The notes beneath the pieces are model-generated. The model saw nothing but the letters and a program-made list of their open reading frames with translations. It made no database searches and was not told where the DNA came from. This document shows, piece by piece, positions 7,513 through 16,400 of a DNA stretch of 31,970 bases (its first letter is position 1; each line of letters begins with the position of its first letter). A program made the position numbers and the translations under genes. Source of the stretch: Pseudomonadota bacterium. Lineage in GTDB: Bacteria; Pseudomonadota; Gammaproteobacteria; Steroidobacterales; Steroidobacteraceae. The stretch lies in contig JAKADE010000003.1 in NCBI GenBank assembly GCA_021820785.1, forward strand, positions 1-31,970, read 5' to 3'.

Positions 7513-8220
7513 GTGAAGAAGACATCGCTTGCATCGTTTGGGCTCTGTGTGCTCGCCGCAGGCGTGCTCGCCGGCTGCAGTTCGCCGAATGCCGACTGGC
7601 AGAAGGCCTCGGCGCAGGGCACCGTGGCCGCGTACCGCAGCTTCATCCAGCATCACCCCGACGATCCGCGCGTGCAGCAGGCGCGCAACCGCATCGAATC
7701 GCTCCAGGACCAGCACGCCTGGCAAAGCGCCAAGAGCGCCGGCACCGTCGAGTCGTACCAGCAGTACCTGGCGCAGTACCCGAACGGGGCATATACGGCC
7801 GAGGCACAAGGCGCATTGACGAGCCTGAAGGAAGCGAGCGCGTGGAAGAGCGCCAAGAGCGCCGGGACGGTGGCGGCCTACGAGGCGTTCGTCAGCCAGT
7901 TCCCGAATGCGACCGAAGCGAGCAAGGCTCAGGCTGAAATCGACAAGCTGGCCGGCTTCCAGGTCGAACTCGGCCGCTACCGCACGGCCAGCGCGGCGAG
8001 CGCAGCGGCCAAGCAGCTGAAGTCCCGCTTCGCCAGTCTGCTCACCCAGGTTCAGGTGATCGCGCCATCCGGCGCGAACAAGCTGACGACGCTGCGCTCG
8101 CAGCAGATGAGCCACGCTGACGCACTCGCCGCCTGCGCGGCGCTGCGCCGGGCGCACCAGAGCTGCGCGGTGGTTAAAATCCAGGTGAAGTCCGGCGGAG
8201 TGAGCCTCTCGGGGCTGTAG
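7513..8220 (+). CDS. SPOR-domain lipoprotein with three approximately 40-residue helical repeats
   Basis: The 235-residue protein starts at GTG 7513, with GGGG at 7503-7506 as a possible ribosome site. A lipoprotein signal ends in VLAGC, placing the lipidated Cys at 22. Three near-identical repeats follow at about 29-66, 70-107 and 111-148, each opening W-x-x-A-x-x-x-G-T-V-x-x-Y and containing Q-[YFH]-P, which looks like a TPR-like helical hairpin. Residues 149-224 (FQVELGRYRTASAA to CAVVKI) look like a SPOR domain, a fold that binds denuded septal peptidoglycan glycans. A periplasmic cell-wall or division-site role is inferred. Its stop lies 47 bases inside the 3' end of the opposing efflux gene. 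Confidence 0.85.
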   Translation: MKKTSLASFGLCVLAAGVLAGCSSPNADWQKASAQGTVAAYRSFIQHHPDDPRVQQARNRIESLQDQHAWQSAKSAGTVESYQQYLAQYPNGAYTAEAQGALTSLKEASAWKSAKSAGTVAAYEAFVSQFPNATEASKAQAEIDKLAGFQVELGRYRTASAASAAAKQLKSRFASLLTQVQVIAPSGANKLTTLRSQQMSHADALAACAALRRAHQSCAVVKIQVKSGGVSLSGL

Positions 8221-9697
8221 CCGCTGCGGCCGGATCGGCCGCAGCCACCTGGCCGCCGGCGGCGAGCATCAGGCTGATGGTGTCGACGTACTGGCGATGC
8301 TCGGCGGCGAGCAGACCGAGCAGCGCCCGCTCGCGCTGGCGCTGTGCGTCGAGGACCGGCAACAGACCGGAATTGCCCGCCTGGTAGCTCGCCCGTTCCA
8401 GCCGCACCCGCCGTCGCGACAGGGCGAGGGCCCGGTGTTCGGCGGCGCGCAGTTGCGCATCGTGACGCAGTGCATCGAGCGCATCGGCCACCTGCCCGAA
8501 GGCGCGGATCACCACCTGCTGGTACAGGTCGGCCCGCTCATGCAGCGCATCGAGCGCGGCACGCCGTTCGGCGTGCAGCTTTCCACCCTCGTACAGCGGC
8601 GCGGTGAGCCCCGAGATGAGCGACCAGGCGAGCGAACTCGCATCGAACAAGTGCTGCGGGCGCAGCGCCTCTTCACTCAGCGTCGCACTCAGCGTGATCT
8701 GCGGATACAGCTTCGCGGTCGCGATGCCGACCGCAGCGGTTGCGGCCCGCAGCTGCGCCTCGGCGGCCAGGATGTCCGGACGGCGCTTCAGCAACAGTGA
8801 CGGCAGTGCGACCGGCACCTGCGCCGGCAGGCGGATCTCGCTGAGCCGCGGGTCGGGACTTCGCCAGGACGCCGGCGTGCGGCCGAGCAGCACCGCAAGC
8901 GCGTGCCGGGCGGTCGTGAGCCGCTGGTACAGCGGCGGCAGCAGAGTCGCGTCGCTGGCGAGCTGAGTCTGCGCGGTGAGCACATCGAGGCGCGGCTCGG
9001 ACCCTGCGGCAACCGCCGCCCGCACGAGCTTCAGGTTGGCGCGATCCTCGCTGAGCAGACGGCGGATGGCGCGGATTTCGGCACGGTCAGTGGCGATGTC
9101 GAGCGCTTCGGTGGCGACCTGTCCGCTCAAGATCAGCCGCGTGGCGGCGAGTTCGCTGCGCTGATACTGTTCTGCGGCACGCGCCTCCTCGATGCTGCGG
9201 CGGACCTCGCCGAGATAGTCGAGCTGATAGGCGACGTTGACGCCGCCGGCGACGTAGCTGAAAGGAGCGAACGCGTCCGGACCGAGGAATTCCGCACCGT
9301 ACTTCTGCCGTCCGGTCCCGGCATTGAAGCCGATCTGCGGATAGCGGCCCGCGCCGCTCACGGTCACCAGCTCGCGCGAGCGCTCGAGGGCCGCCTGCGC
9401 GGCCGCCACGTCATGATTGTCGAGGAGCGCCGCGCGCACCAGCGCATCGAGCTGCGGGGAGCGAAACAGCCGCCACCACGGCCCGCTCGCGCCAAGACCG
9501 AGCGCGGCGTGCTCCCGATAGGCTGCCGGCGGCGCACGCTCGCCGCGCACCCGCTCGCCCGCAGGTCGGTAATGCGCCGGCAGCGGCACCGCGGGGCGGT
9601 GAAACGCCGGACCCACCGTGCAACCGCCGAGCCCGGCAACCGCAGCCGCGACCACCAGGCCGCGTCCGTGGCGAACAAACTTTCCGGCGCGTGCCAT
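8174..9697 (-). CDS. NodT-family outer-membrane efflux lipoprotein (TolC-like)
   Basis: This is the outer-membrane channel of a tripartite pump. From the ATG at 9697 it is 507 residues; a GTG one codon upstream is an alternative. The signal ends in GLGGC with CTVGPAFHRPAVPLP following, the typical start of NodT-type lipoproteins. The body shows two TolC-family repeats rich in long Ala/Leu/Arg helices, with LSGQVATEALDIATDRAEI in the first half and a LLKRRPDILAAEAQLRAATAAVGIA hallmark in the second (two overlapping parts of that block are LLKRRPDILAAEAQ and RAATAAVGIA). It begins 5 bases after the DHA2 transporter stop, so it is the last gene of the marR-emrA-emrB operon. Its 3' end overlaps the convergent SPOR lipoprotein by 47 bases. 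Confidence 0.93.
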   Translation of the reverse strand: MARAGKFVRHGRGLVVAAAVAGLGGCTVGPAFHRPAVPLPAHYRPAGERVRGERAPPAAYREHAALGLGASGPWWRLFRSPQLDALVRAALLDNHDVAAAQAALERSRELVTVSGAGRYPQIGFNAGTGRQKYGAEFLGPDAFAPFSYVAGGVNVAYQLDYLGEVRRSIEEARAAEQYQRSELAATRLILSGQVATEALDIATDRAEIRAIRRLLSEDRANLKLVRAAVAAGSEPRLDVLTAQTQLASDATLLPPLYQRLTTARHALAVLLGRTPASWRSPDPRLSEIRLPAQVPVALPSLLLKRRPDILAAEAQLRAATAAVGIATAKLYPQITLSATLSEEALRPQHLFDASSLAWSLISGLTAPLYEGGKLHAERRAALDALHERADLYQQVVIRAFGQVADALDALRHDAQLRAAEHRALALSRRRVRLERASYQAGNSGLLPVLDAQRQRERALLGLLAAEHRQYVDTISLMLAAGGQVAAADPAAAATAPRGSLRRTSPGF

Positions 9698-9701
9698 CAC
9701 A

Positions 9702-11225
9702 CTACTCCATGACCAGCGGTTCTTCGCTCTGGCTGAGTTTGCGGCGCGGCTTCAACAGAAGCAGCAGCGGAAACAGCGAGAGCGTCATCACGAACATCAA
9801 TTTGAAATCGTCGTTGTACGCGATCATGCGCGCCTGACGCGTCACGACCTCGTTGAGCGCGGACAGTCCGGCGATCGACGTGAAGCTGAACGGGGCATGC
9901 AGCTGGATCTGCGCCCCGTAGGGCACGATGTGCGACGCCAGCCGTTCGTGCATGACCTGTGTGTTGCGCGTCAGCAGGGCACTGGTCGCGGCAATGCCGA
10001 CGCTGCTGCCGATGTTCCTCAGCAGGTTGTACACCGCAGTGCCCTCGGAACGCAGCTTTGGCGCCAAGGTGGTAAACGCTACTGTCGTCATGGTGACGTA
10101 GGTCAGTCCGATGCCCAGTCCCTGCATGAAGGTCACGCCCCAGATCAGCGACTGCGGCATCTGGGTGGAGAAATAGCTCGCCATGTTCCACAGCGACAGC
10201 GAGGCAATCGCCAGACCGACGCCGATGAGCAGGCGCGGATCGAACTTCTCCATCAACCGCCCGGCGAGGAACATGGCCACGAAGCTTCCAAAGCCGCGTG
10301 GCGCCATGGCGATGCCGGTGGTGAGCACCGGATAGCCGAGCAGATCCTCCAGCAGCGGCGGCAGCAGCGCGAGGGTCGCGAACAGCACCATGCTGACCAC
10401 GACGATCAGGATATTGCCGGCGTTGAAATTGCGGTCGCGGAACAGGCTGGGACTGACGAACGGCTCGCGCGCCGAGAAAGTATGGACGAGGAACCAGTAC
10501 AGGCCGAGAACGGCGAGCCCCATCTCGATCCAGATCTCGGTCGAGCCGAACCAGTCCTTCAGCGAGCCCCGGTCGAGCATGATCTGCAACGCACCGACTG
10601 CGAGGCTCAGGGTGGCGAAACCGAAGAAGTCGAACGAAGACTTGCGCTTCTGCGTCTCGCGCAGGTAGGTCATGATGCCGATGGCCGAGAGAATGCCGAA
10701 CGGCACGTTGATGTAGAACACCCAGCGCCAGCTGTAACTGTCGGTGAGCCAGCCGCCGAGCACCGGAGCGAGCATCGGACCGAGCACCACGCCCTGCCCC
10801 CAGAGCGCCATCGCGCGCCCGTGACGTTCCGGCGGATTGATGTCGAGCAGCACCGCCTGGGAGAGCGGCACGAGCCCGGCGCTGAAGCCGCCCTGCAGCA
10901 GACGAAACAGGACGATCTGATCGATGGTCTGCGCCATGCCGCACAGCGCCGAGGTCACCGTGAACCCCAGTACCGAGATCAGTAACACCTTCTTGCGGCC
11001 AAACCGGCCGGCAAGCCACCCCGACAGCGGCGTGACGATTGCCGCCGCCACGATGTAGGAGGTCAGCACCCAGTCCATCTGATCGATCGTCGCGGACATG
11101 GTGCCACCGATGTGCGGCAGCGCGACGTTGGCGATGGTCGTATCGACCGACTGCAGAATCGTCGCCAAGGTCACCGCAATGGTGATCGGCACACGGTGGA
11201 TCCGGTCATGTTCGGCGTCGGTCAT
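9702..11225 (-). CDS. emrB: DHA2-family drug:H+ antiporter, EmrB-type
   Basis: This 507-residue, 14-helix major facilitator is the inner-membrane pump. It opens with VTLATILQSVDTTIANVALP, the conserved DHA2 first helix with its acidic residue. Motif A follows as GWLAGRFGRKKV. Motif C, the antiporter signature, is visible as GPMLAPVLGGWLTD, followed by SWRWVFYINVPFGI. The family exports hydrophobic toxicants using the proton gradient, with an HlyD adaptor and a TolC-type channel. All three parts occur here in the expected order, with 12 bases separating it from emrA and 4 bases from the channel gene. Substrate is unknown. Confidence 0.95.
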   Translation of the reverse strand: MTDAEHDRIHRVPITIAVTLATILQSVDTTIANVALPHIGGTMSATIDQMDWVLTSYIVAAAIVTPLSGWLAGRFGRKKVLLISVLGFTVTSALCGMAQTIDQIVLFRLLQGGFSAGLVPLSQAVLLDINPPERHGRAMALWGQGVVLGPMLAPVLGGWLTDSYSWRWVFYINVPFGILSAIGIMTYLRETQKRKSSFDFFGFATLSLAVGALQIMLDRGSLKDWFGSTEIWIEMGLAVLGLYWFLVHTFSAREPFVSPSLFRDRNFNAGNILIVVVSMVLFATLALLPPLLEDLLGYPVLTTGIAMAPRGFGSFVAMFLAGRLMEKFDPRLLIGVGLAIASLSLWNMASYFSTQMPQSLIWGVTFMQGLGIGLTYVTMTTVAFTTLAPKLRSEGTAVYNLLRNIGSSVGIAATSALLTRNTQVMHERLASHIVPYGAQIQLHAPFSFTSIAGLSALNEVVTRQARMIAYNDDFKLMFVMTLSLFPLLLLLKPRRKLSQSEEPLVME

Positions 11226-11237
11226 CGCGGCGGCGCT

Positions 11238-12332
11238 TCAACCTGAGGCGGACGCCGCGGCGTGGTGCGCAGCTGGCCCGGACTGGGTATCGATCGTCAC
11301 CGAGGCGCTCAGCCCCGAGCGCACCGGCGGCATCCGCCCCACCAGGCGCAACCGCACGTCGAGCCGCTGCACGACCTTGACCCAGTTGCCGGTCGCATTC
11401 TGCGGCGGCAGCACGGAGAACTGCGCACCGGTGCCCGGGGTGATGCTGGAGACGACGGCGTGGAACGTTTGGTCCGGATACGCATCGATGTTCACGGTCG
11501 CCGTGTCGCCCGGACGGATGTTGGTGAGCTGATTTTCCTTGTAGTCCGCCTCGATCCACACATCATGCGTCGAGACCAGGACGAACGCCGGCGTGGCGAG
11601 CGGCAGGTAGCCACCGACCTGCAGGTGATCGACTTCCGTCACGATGCCGTCCGTGGGGGCCCGCACCGTGGTGTAGGAGAGCTCGAGCAGCGCATGATCG
11701 AGCATCGCCTGCGCCTCGGCGACCTGGGGATGCTGGCGCACCGGCAGCGCCGGGTTGCCGCCGAGGCGGGCGAGCACGGCCTCGATCTTCTGCTGCGCGG
11801 CGCTGACCGCCGCCTGCGACTGCTGCAAGTCCAGGCGGGCCCGATCGAACTGCGACCTCGAGGACACGCCGATCTTCAGCAGCCGCTCGCGGCGCAGGAG
11901 CTCGCGCCGTGCATAGGCCTGGCGACTTCTGGCCGAATTCAGTGCCGCCAGATCGGCACGGTAATCCGCCTCGAGTGCGCGCACGGCGAGACGCGCCGCG
12001 GCCAACCGGGACCGCGCTGCCGCGACCGCGATGCGCAGCCGCCGCGGATCGAGCCGGAAGAGCACCTGCCCTTGCTTCACCCGTTCATTGTCGTGGACAT
12101 CCACCTGAACGACGCGTCCGGAAACGTCCGCGCTGATCTGCACCTGGGCGGCACGCAGATACGCATCGTCGGTCGACTGGTAGCGGCCGCTCGTGAGGTA
12201 GATATACACGGCCCCGGCGATCACGATCGCCGGCACGCCCCACAGCAGCGGGCGGCGCAGACGCTCGCGCAGCGGACGGGTCGCAGGCGGGGATTCGTGC
12301 TCGGACGGGGCGTCGTGCCCGGAATCGTTCAT
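11238..12332 (-). CDS. emrA: HlyD/EmrA-type membrane-fusion adaptor
   Basis: This 364-residue periplasmic adaptor links the DHA2 pump to the outer-membrane channel. One membrane helix (about 33-50, LLWGVPAIVIAGAVYIYL) follows a short cytoplasmic tail. Then come a biotinyl-lipoyl-like half (VSGRVVQVDVHDNERVKQGQ), a long alpha-helical hairpin rich in Ala, Arg and Gln (about 100-195), the second lipoyl half (TVRAPTDGIVTEVDHLQVGG) and a beta-barrel region (VWIEADYKENQLTNIRPGD). This order is typical of EmrA. Its start overlaps the MarR gene's stop by 4 bases, so regulator and pump are translationally coupled. Confidence 0.95.
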   Translation of the reverse strand: MNDSGHDAPSEHESPPATRPLRERLRRPLLWGVPAIVIAGAVYIYLTSGRYQSTDDAYLRAAQVQISADVSGRVVQVDVHDNERVKQGQVLFRLDPRRLRIAVAAARSRLAAARLAVRALEADYRADLAALNSARSRQAYARRELLRRERLLKIGVSSRSQFDRARLDLQQSQAAVSAAQQKIEAVLARLGGNPALPVRQHPQVAEAQAMLDHALLELSYTTVRAPTDGIVTEVDHLQVGGYLPLATPAFVLVSTHDVWIEADYKENQLTNIRPGDTATVNIDAYPDQTFHAVVSSITPGTGAQFSVLPPQNATGNWVKVVQRLDVRLRLVGRMPPVRSGLSASVTIDTQSGPAAHHAAASASG

Positions 12333-12826
12333 CGGTTGGACCTCGTGGACCTGCGCCCGGCATCGGGTGCGGAAGAGTCATCGGCCGTCAGGGGCGCAAG
12401 CGCCGCAAGGTTGGCTTGCACGCGCTCGAGCAACGCCACCAGCTGAGCGCGCTCCTCGCTCGAGAGGCCCTGCAGCATCTCCGCGCGCGTCTCGGCAATC
12501 AGCCGCCAGATCTGCTCGAGTACGGGGGCTGCCTCGGCCGTAAGCCAGAGCGTGTGTGCACGCCGGTCGGCCGGATCGAAGCGCCGCTGCACCCAGCCGT
12601 CGGCCTCCATGCGATCGAGGATGCGCACCAGCGTCATCGGGTCGACGTCCGAGAGTTCGGCGAGCCGCTTCTGGCTCACGCCCTCGTTGCTCTGCAGATG
12701 GATCAGGGCCCGGCACTGCGGCAAGGTCAGCGCGAGCGCCTGGGCGCGCTCCTCGAAGCGCCGCGTGTAGCGGCGGCTGACGTCCTTGAACAGGAAGCCC
12801 AGCTGGCGAAATTGTTCGTTACTCAT
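12329..12826 (-). CDS. MarR-family transcriptional regulator
   Basis: This 165-residue protein has the winged helix-turn-helix of MarR/EmrR regulators: QCRALIHLQSNEGVSQKRLAELSDVDPMTLVRILDRMEADGWVQRRFDPADRR (shown here only as landmarks: recognition region LAELSDVDPMTLVRILDRME and wing VQRRFDPADRRAHTLWLT). As the first gene of the efflux operon, it most likely represses it and is released by a phenolic or drug-like ligand. The upstream 127-base gap with ybiI contains an AT-rich palindrome suited to such a dimer. It has a roughly 20-residue C-terminal tail beyond the core fold. Confidence 0.93.
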   Translation of the reverse strand: MSNEQFRQLGFLFKDVSRRYTRRFEERAQALALTLPQCRALIHLQSNEGVSQKRLAELSDVDPMTLVRILDRMEADGWVQRRFDPADRRAHTLWLTAEAAPVLEQIWRLIAETRAEMLQGLSSEERAQLVALLERVQANLAALAPLTADDSSAPDAGRRSTRSNR

Positions 12827-12833
12827 ATGCGGA

Positions 12834-12875
12834 GAGATAATCTTTATAGACTATAATATATTTTGATATTATCTC
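12834..12875. promoter_or_regulatory. AT-rich operator/promoter region of the efflux operon
   Basis: A perfect 13-base palindrome, TTATAGACTATAA, lies at 12844-12856 and contains the best -10-like hexamers on the - strand (TATAAA, TATAGT). It is flanked by an 8-bp inverted repeat: GAGATAAT at 12834-12841 and ATTATCTC at 12868-12875. Nested symmetric sites just upstream of a MarR gene fit autoregulation. The block is strikingly AT-rich in otherwise GC-rich DNA. No good -35 is evident, so the exact start point is uncertain. Confidence 0.6.
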
Positions 12876-12953
12876 CCGCAATACCTTCGCGGCGGGCTCG
12901 CGCGTCGTCGGGCGTAGAATGCGAAATCCGCGCAGCGATTCGGAGGACAGACG

Positions 12954-13220
12954 ATGGCCACCGGCTGGGCCGGCGACGGTGCCGTGCAGGATCAGATTGA
13001 TGCGACCGTGACGGACGCGATCGAGCGTGCGCGCGCCCGGCTCGCGCGCGGGCCGGGGCTGACGCATTGTGCCGAGTGCGGCGAAGAGATTCCGCCCGAG
13101 CGCCGGCAGGCCGTTCCCGGGGTGCGCCTGTGTCTCCCCTGCCAGCGCGCCAGCGACGAGGCGGCTGCCACGTTCAGCGGCTACAACCGCCGCGGCAGCA
13201 AGGACAGCCAGCTGCGCTGA
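12954..13220 (+). CDS. ybiI: DksA/TraR-type C4 zinc-finger protein, YbiI homologue
   Basis: The 88-residue protein matches, from memory, E. coli YbiI at both ends and in length: it starts with ATGWAGDGAVQDQI and ends with GYNRRGSKDSQLR. The zinc-binding motif is CAECGEEIPPERR followed by VRLCLPCQ, a CxxC-x17-CxxC arrangement. It lacks the long coiled coil of DksA. The family resembles DksA/TraR, which bind RNA polymerase through the secondary channel, but the function of YbiI itself is not settled. A strong ribosome site, GGAGGA at 12942-12947, supports the start. A possible -10, TAGAAT, lies at 12915-12920. It is divergent from the MarR gene. Confidence 0.93.
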   Translation: MATGWAGDGAVQDQIDATVTDAIERARARLARGPGLTHCAECGEEIPPERRQAVPGVRLCLPCQRASDEAAATFSGYNRRGSKDSQLR

Positions 13221-13312
13221 ACGCGCCGGCGGGGTTTCCCGGCCGATAACCCTGGCGTAACCTGCACGGTACCGAGCCGCACCGACGCGGCCACCAGTAC
13301 CCGGGGACGCCT

Positions 13313-15640
13313 TTGAATCAGAATCTGCGCGATTTCTGCCGCTGCGCCTTACTCGCATGCGTCGCAGCCCTGCCCACCCACGCCGCCCTTGCCCAGGGCC
13401 GACATCTGAGCACGCAGGACTACGCCCGCGCCGCCCAGTTCATGCCCTACGCCACGGCACCGCTGGTCGACGATGATGTCGAGCAGGTGCACTGGCTTGC
13501 AGGCGACCGGTTCTGGTTCATCGACCACGATGCCCGCGGCGACCATTACCGCATCATGGATGCGACGAACGGCAAAGTTGCCCCGGCATTCAACCGCATC
13601 AAGCTCGCCGCCGCGCTCGGCAACGCGATCGGCAAACCGGTCGACCCGACCAAACTGGGCATCACCGCGATCAAGATCCTGCACGGCCGCCTGCACGTGA
13701 CACGCGCGGGCAAGCGTTTCATCTGCGATCTCAGTGGCGCCGGGCAGTGCAGCACCGCCACCGCGGGGACGCGCGAGCCGGGCATTCTCTCGCCGAACGG
13801 CAAGTACCTTGCGTTCATCCGCAATTGGAACCTGTGGGTGCGCAACGTGCACACCGGCAAGGAGCGTCAGCTGACCTTCGACGGGGTGAAGAACTTCGGC
13901 TATGCCACCGACAATGCCGGTTGGCTGCGCTCGAAGCGCCCGGTACTGAATTGGTCGCCCGACTCCCGCAAGATCGCCACCTATCAGCAGGACCAGCGCA
14001 AGGTCGGCGATATGTACCTGGTCAGTGCCGCGATCGGGCATCCGAAACTGCAGAAATGGAAATACCCGCTGCCGGGGGACACGCACGTCTTCATGATCGA
14101 TCCGGTCATCATCGACGTGGCGAGCGGGCGCGTGATCCGGCTGCAGATGCCGCCCGAGCAGCGACTCTCGAGCCTGTGCGACGACATCAGCTGCCAGAAC
14201 AACGGCCACTGGGACGACGTCGAATGGGCTCCCGACGGCAAGACGCTCGCGCTGGTGAGCACCTCGCGCGACCGCGAGCATGAATGGTTCCGCGTCGCCA
14301 ACGCACGCACCGGCGCCGTGCGCACGGTATTCGAATACAGCACCACGAAGTACTACCAGAGCGGCATCGGTGCCGTCGATTGGCGCTACCTCCCGGCCTC
14401 CGGCCAGGTCCTGTGGTACAGCTCGAGCACCGGCTGGGGCAACCTGGACCTCTACAGCCTCAAGAGCGGTCACTTCGAACGGCCGGTCACGACCGGACGC
14501 GGCGACGTCACGCAGGTGCTGCACGTGGATCGGCGCACCGGTACCGTCTGGTTCCGCGCCGTCGGGCGCATTGCGGGCATCAATCCCTACTACGAGCAGT
14601 TCTGGAAGGTGAATCTCGCCGGCGGCGCCCCGAAACGGCTCACGCCACGCGACTGCGACAATCTCATCAGCATGTCGCCGGACGGGAAGTACTTCGTCGA
14701 CAGCTGCTCGACCCCGCAGCACGCGCCGGTCACCACGCTGCGCTCGGCAGCCACCGGGCGGGTCATCGCGACCGTCGCACGCGCGAGCCTCAAGCGGCTG
14801 CGTGCGATCGGATGGCAGGCGCCGCAGCAGATCGTCGTCACGGCACGCGACGGCCACACCAAGCTCTACGGGCTGCTGTTCAAGCCGACGAATTTCGATC
14901 CGCACAAGAAATACCCGATCATCGACTACGTGTATCCGGGACCGCAGATCGGCTCGGTGTTCACGTTCCGCTTCGAGCCTTCCGACTACGACAATCAGGC
15001 CCTCGCCGAGCTCGGCTTCATCGTCATCGCCGTCGACGGCATGGGTACGCCGTATCGCTCGAGGCACTTCCAGCGCTACTGGTATGGCGACATGGGCGAC
15101 AACACGCTACCGGACCAGGTCGCCGCCATCCGCCAACTCGCGCAGCGGTACCCCTGGATCGATCTGAACCGGGTCGGCATCTGGGGACACTCCGGCGGCG
15201 GCAACGCCACCGCGGATGCGATGTTCCGTTACCCGGATTTCTTCAAAGTCGGCTGGGCCGAGAGCGGCAACCAGGACAACCGGGACTACGAGAACGACTG
15301 GGGCGAGCTCTATCAGGGCCTGCTGAAGCGCAACGCCAACGGGACCACCAACTACGACAACCAGGCCAATGAACTGCTGGCGGGGCATCTGCGCGGCCAT
15401 CTGATGCTCACCTACGGCACGCTTGATGACAACGTGCCGCCGGAGAACACCCAGATCGTCGTCGAGGCGCTCATCAAGGCGAACCGGCCGTTCAGCATGA
15501 TCGCCATTCCGAACGTGCGGCACGGCTACGGCTATGCGACGCCGTACATCACGGTGCGCCGCTGGGATTACTTCGTGCGCCACCTGGCCGGCAACACGCC
15601 GCCGAAGAATTTCGCACTGAAGCCCTGGCCCTGGCGCTGA
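13313..15640 (+). CDS. exported S9B peptidase, dipeptidyl peptidase IV
   Basis: The 775-residue protein releases N-terminal dipeptides, typically X-Pro, from peptides. A Sec signal peptide of about 28 residues ends near AALAQG, so it acts in the periplasm or outside. The first two-thirds is the eight-bladed propeller (DPPIV_N), including LSPNGKYLAFIRNWNLWV and LNWSPDSRKIATYQ. The C-terminal alpha/beta hydrolase domain has GHSGGGN with Ser627, then Asp705 (GTLDDNVPPE) and His737 (NVRHGYG). The 78 and 32 residue spacings equal those of human DPP4 (630/708/740). The start is TTG at 13313, chosen because GGGGA sits 6 bases upstream and later ATGs would remove the signal peptide. It is convergent with the ABC gene, 10 bases away. 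Confidence 0.93.
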   Translation: MNQNLRDFCRCALLACVAALPTHAALAQGRHLSTQDYARAAQFMPYATAPLVDDDVEQVHWLAGDRFWFIDHDARGDHYRIMDATNGKVAPAFNRIKLAAALGNAIGKPVDPTKLGITAIKILHGRLHVTRAGKRFICDLSGAGQCSTATAGTREPGILSPNGKYLAFIRNWNLWVRNVHTGKERQLTFDGVKNFGYATDNAGWLRSKRPVLNWSPDSRKIATYQQDQRKVGDMYLVSAAIGHPKLQKWKYPLPGDTHVFMIDPVIIDVASGRVIRLQMPPEQRLSSLCDDISCQNNGHWDDVEWAPDGKTLALVSTSRDREHEWFRVANARTGAVRTVFEYSTTKYYQSGIGAVDWRYLPASGQVLWYSSSTGWGNLDLYSLKSGHFERPVTTGRGDVTQVLHVDRRTGTVWFRAVGRIAGINPYYEQFWKVNLAGGAPKRLTPRDCDNLISMSPDGKYFVDSCSTPQHAPVTTLRSAATGRVIATVARASLKRLRAIGWQAPQQIVVTARDGHTKLYGLLFKPTNFDPHKKYPIIDYVYPGPQIGSVFTFRFEPSDYDNQALAELGFIVIAVDGMGTPYRSRHFQRYWYGDMGDNTLPDQVAAIRQLAQRYPWIDLNRVGIWGHSGGGNATADAMFRYPDFFKVGWAESGNQDNRDYENDWGELYQGLLKRNANGTTNYDNQANELLAGHLRGHLMLTYGTLDDNVPPENTQIVVEALIKANRPFSMIAIPNVRHGYGYATPYITVRRWDYFVRHLAGNTPPKNFALKPWPWR

Positions 15641-15650
15641 CCCGCCCCCC

Positions 15651-16400
15651 TCACGGGCCACCGGCCGCCGCCGCAAGCAGCTCCTCGAGCGGCTTGCCGG
15701 CGGCGCGATGCGCGGCGAGCTGCGCGGCGTCCCACACCTGGCGGATCCGCCCCTCGAGCAGCAGCACGACGCGGTCGGCGTAGCGCTCGGCGATCTCCAG
15801 TGCATGGGTGGCGAGCAGCACCGCCGAGCGCCGCTCCTCGACGAGGCGACGCAGGTGATGTTTCAGGATCGCCGCACTGGAGGGATCCAGACCGTTGAAC
15901 GCCTCATCGAGCACGATCAGGCGCGGAGCCCCGATCAGGGCCAGAAGGACCGCCAGCTTCTGGCGCATGCCGAGCGAATACGTATCCACATACCGCCCGA
16001 GCTGCCCGCTCAGCGCCAGCGCCTCGGCCAGCTCGAGCACACTGCGGTCGATCTCCATGAGCCCCTTGGCCGCCGCGTAGACCTGCAGGCACTGCCGGCC
16101 GGTGAGCAGTCCCGGCAGACGCTCCGGCGCGCACCCGAAGCCAAGCGCCCGCTTCGCCGCTGCCGCATCGTCGAGCGGCACGCCGGACAATTCGATGTGT
16201 CCACTGCGCGCGGGCAGCAGCCCGGCCGCCGCATACAGCAGCGTTGACTTGCCGCTGCCGTTCGGACCGAGCACGACGCACCATTCTCCTATCGCGATCT
16301 GCAGACTGACGTCGCGCAACACCGGCTGGGCGTCGTAACCGGCCGTGAGCCCGCGGATGCACAGCACCGGCGGGACGGACTGTGCTTCGATGCCGCTCAT
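15651..16400 (-). CDS. ABC transporter ATP-binding protein
   Basis: The 249-residue ATPase has Walker A GPNGSGKS (45-52), signature YSLGMRQK (141-148), Walker B LIVLDE (161-166), D-loop GLDPSSA and the H-loop His199. The YSLGM form of the signature is common in ABC-2-type exporters. The frame is open for another 1.7 kb upstream, but that part is the shadow of the permease and reductase genes; the ATG at 16400 overlaps the permease stop by 4 bases. It would power the membrane protein encoded just upstream. The transported substrate is unknown. Confidence 0.92.
   Translation of the reverse strand: MSGIEAQSVPPVLCIRGLTAGYDAQPVLRDVSLQIAIGEWCVVLGPNGSGKSTLLYAAAGLLPARSGHIELSGVPLDDAAAAKRALGFGCAPERLPGLLTGRQCLQVYAAAKGLMEIDRSVLELAEALALSGQLGRYVDTYSLGMRQKLAVLLALIGAPRLIVLDEAFNGLDPSSAAILKHHLRRLVEERRSAVLLATHALEIAERYADRVVLLLEGRIRQVWDAAQLAAHRAAGKPLEELLAAAAGGP

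Noticed and set aside
9618..10985. 455-codon + strand frame opposite the efflux genes
   Set aside because: It is antisense to the EmrB-type transporter with its clear DHA2 motifs, and its Gln/His/Arg-rich composition is typical of a mirror frame.
13349..15067. 572-codon antisense frame inside the dipeptidyl peptidase gene
   Set aside because: It overlaps a well-supported S9 peptidase on the other strand and shows no domain; long antisense frames are common at this GC content.
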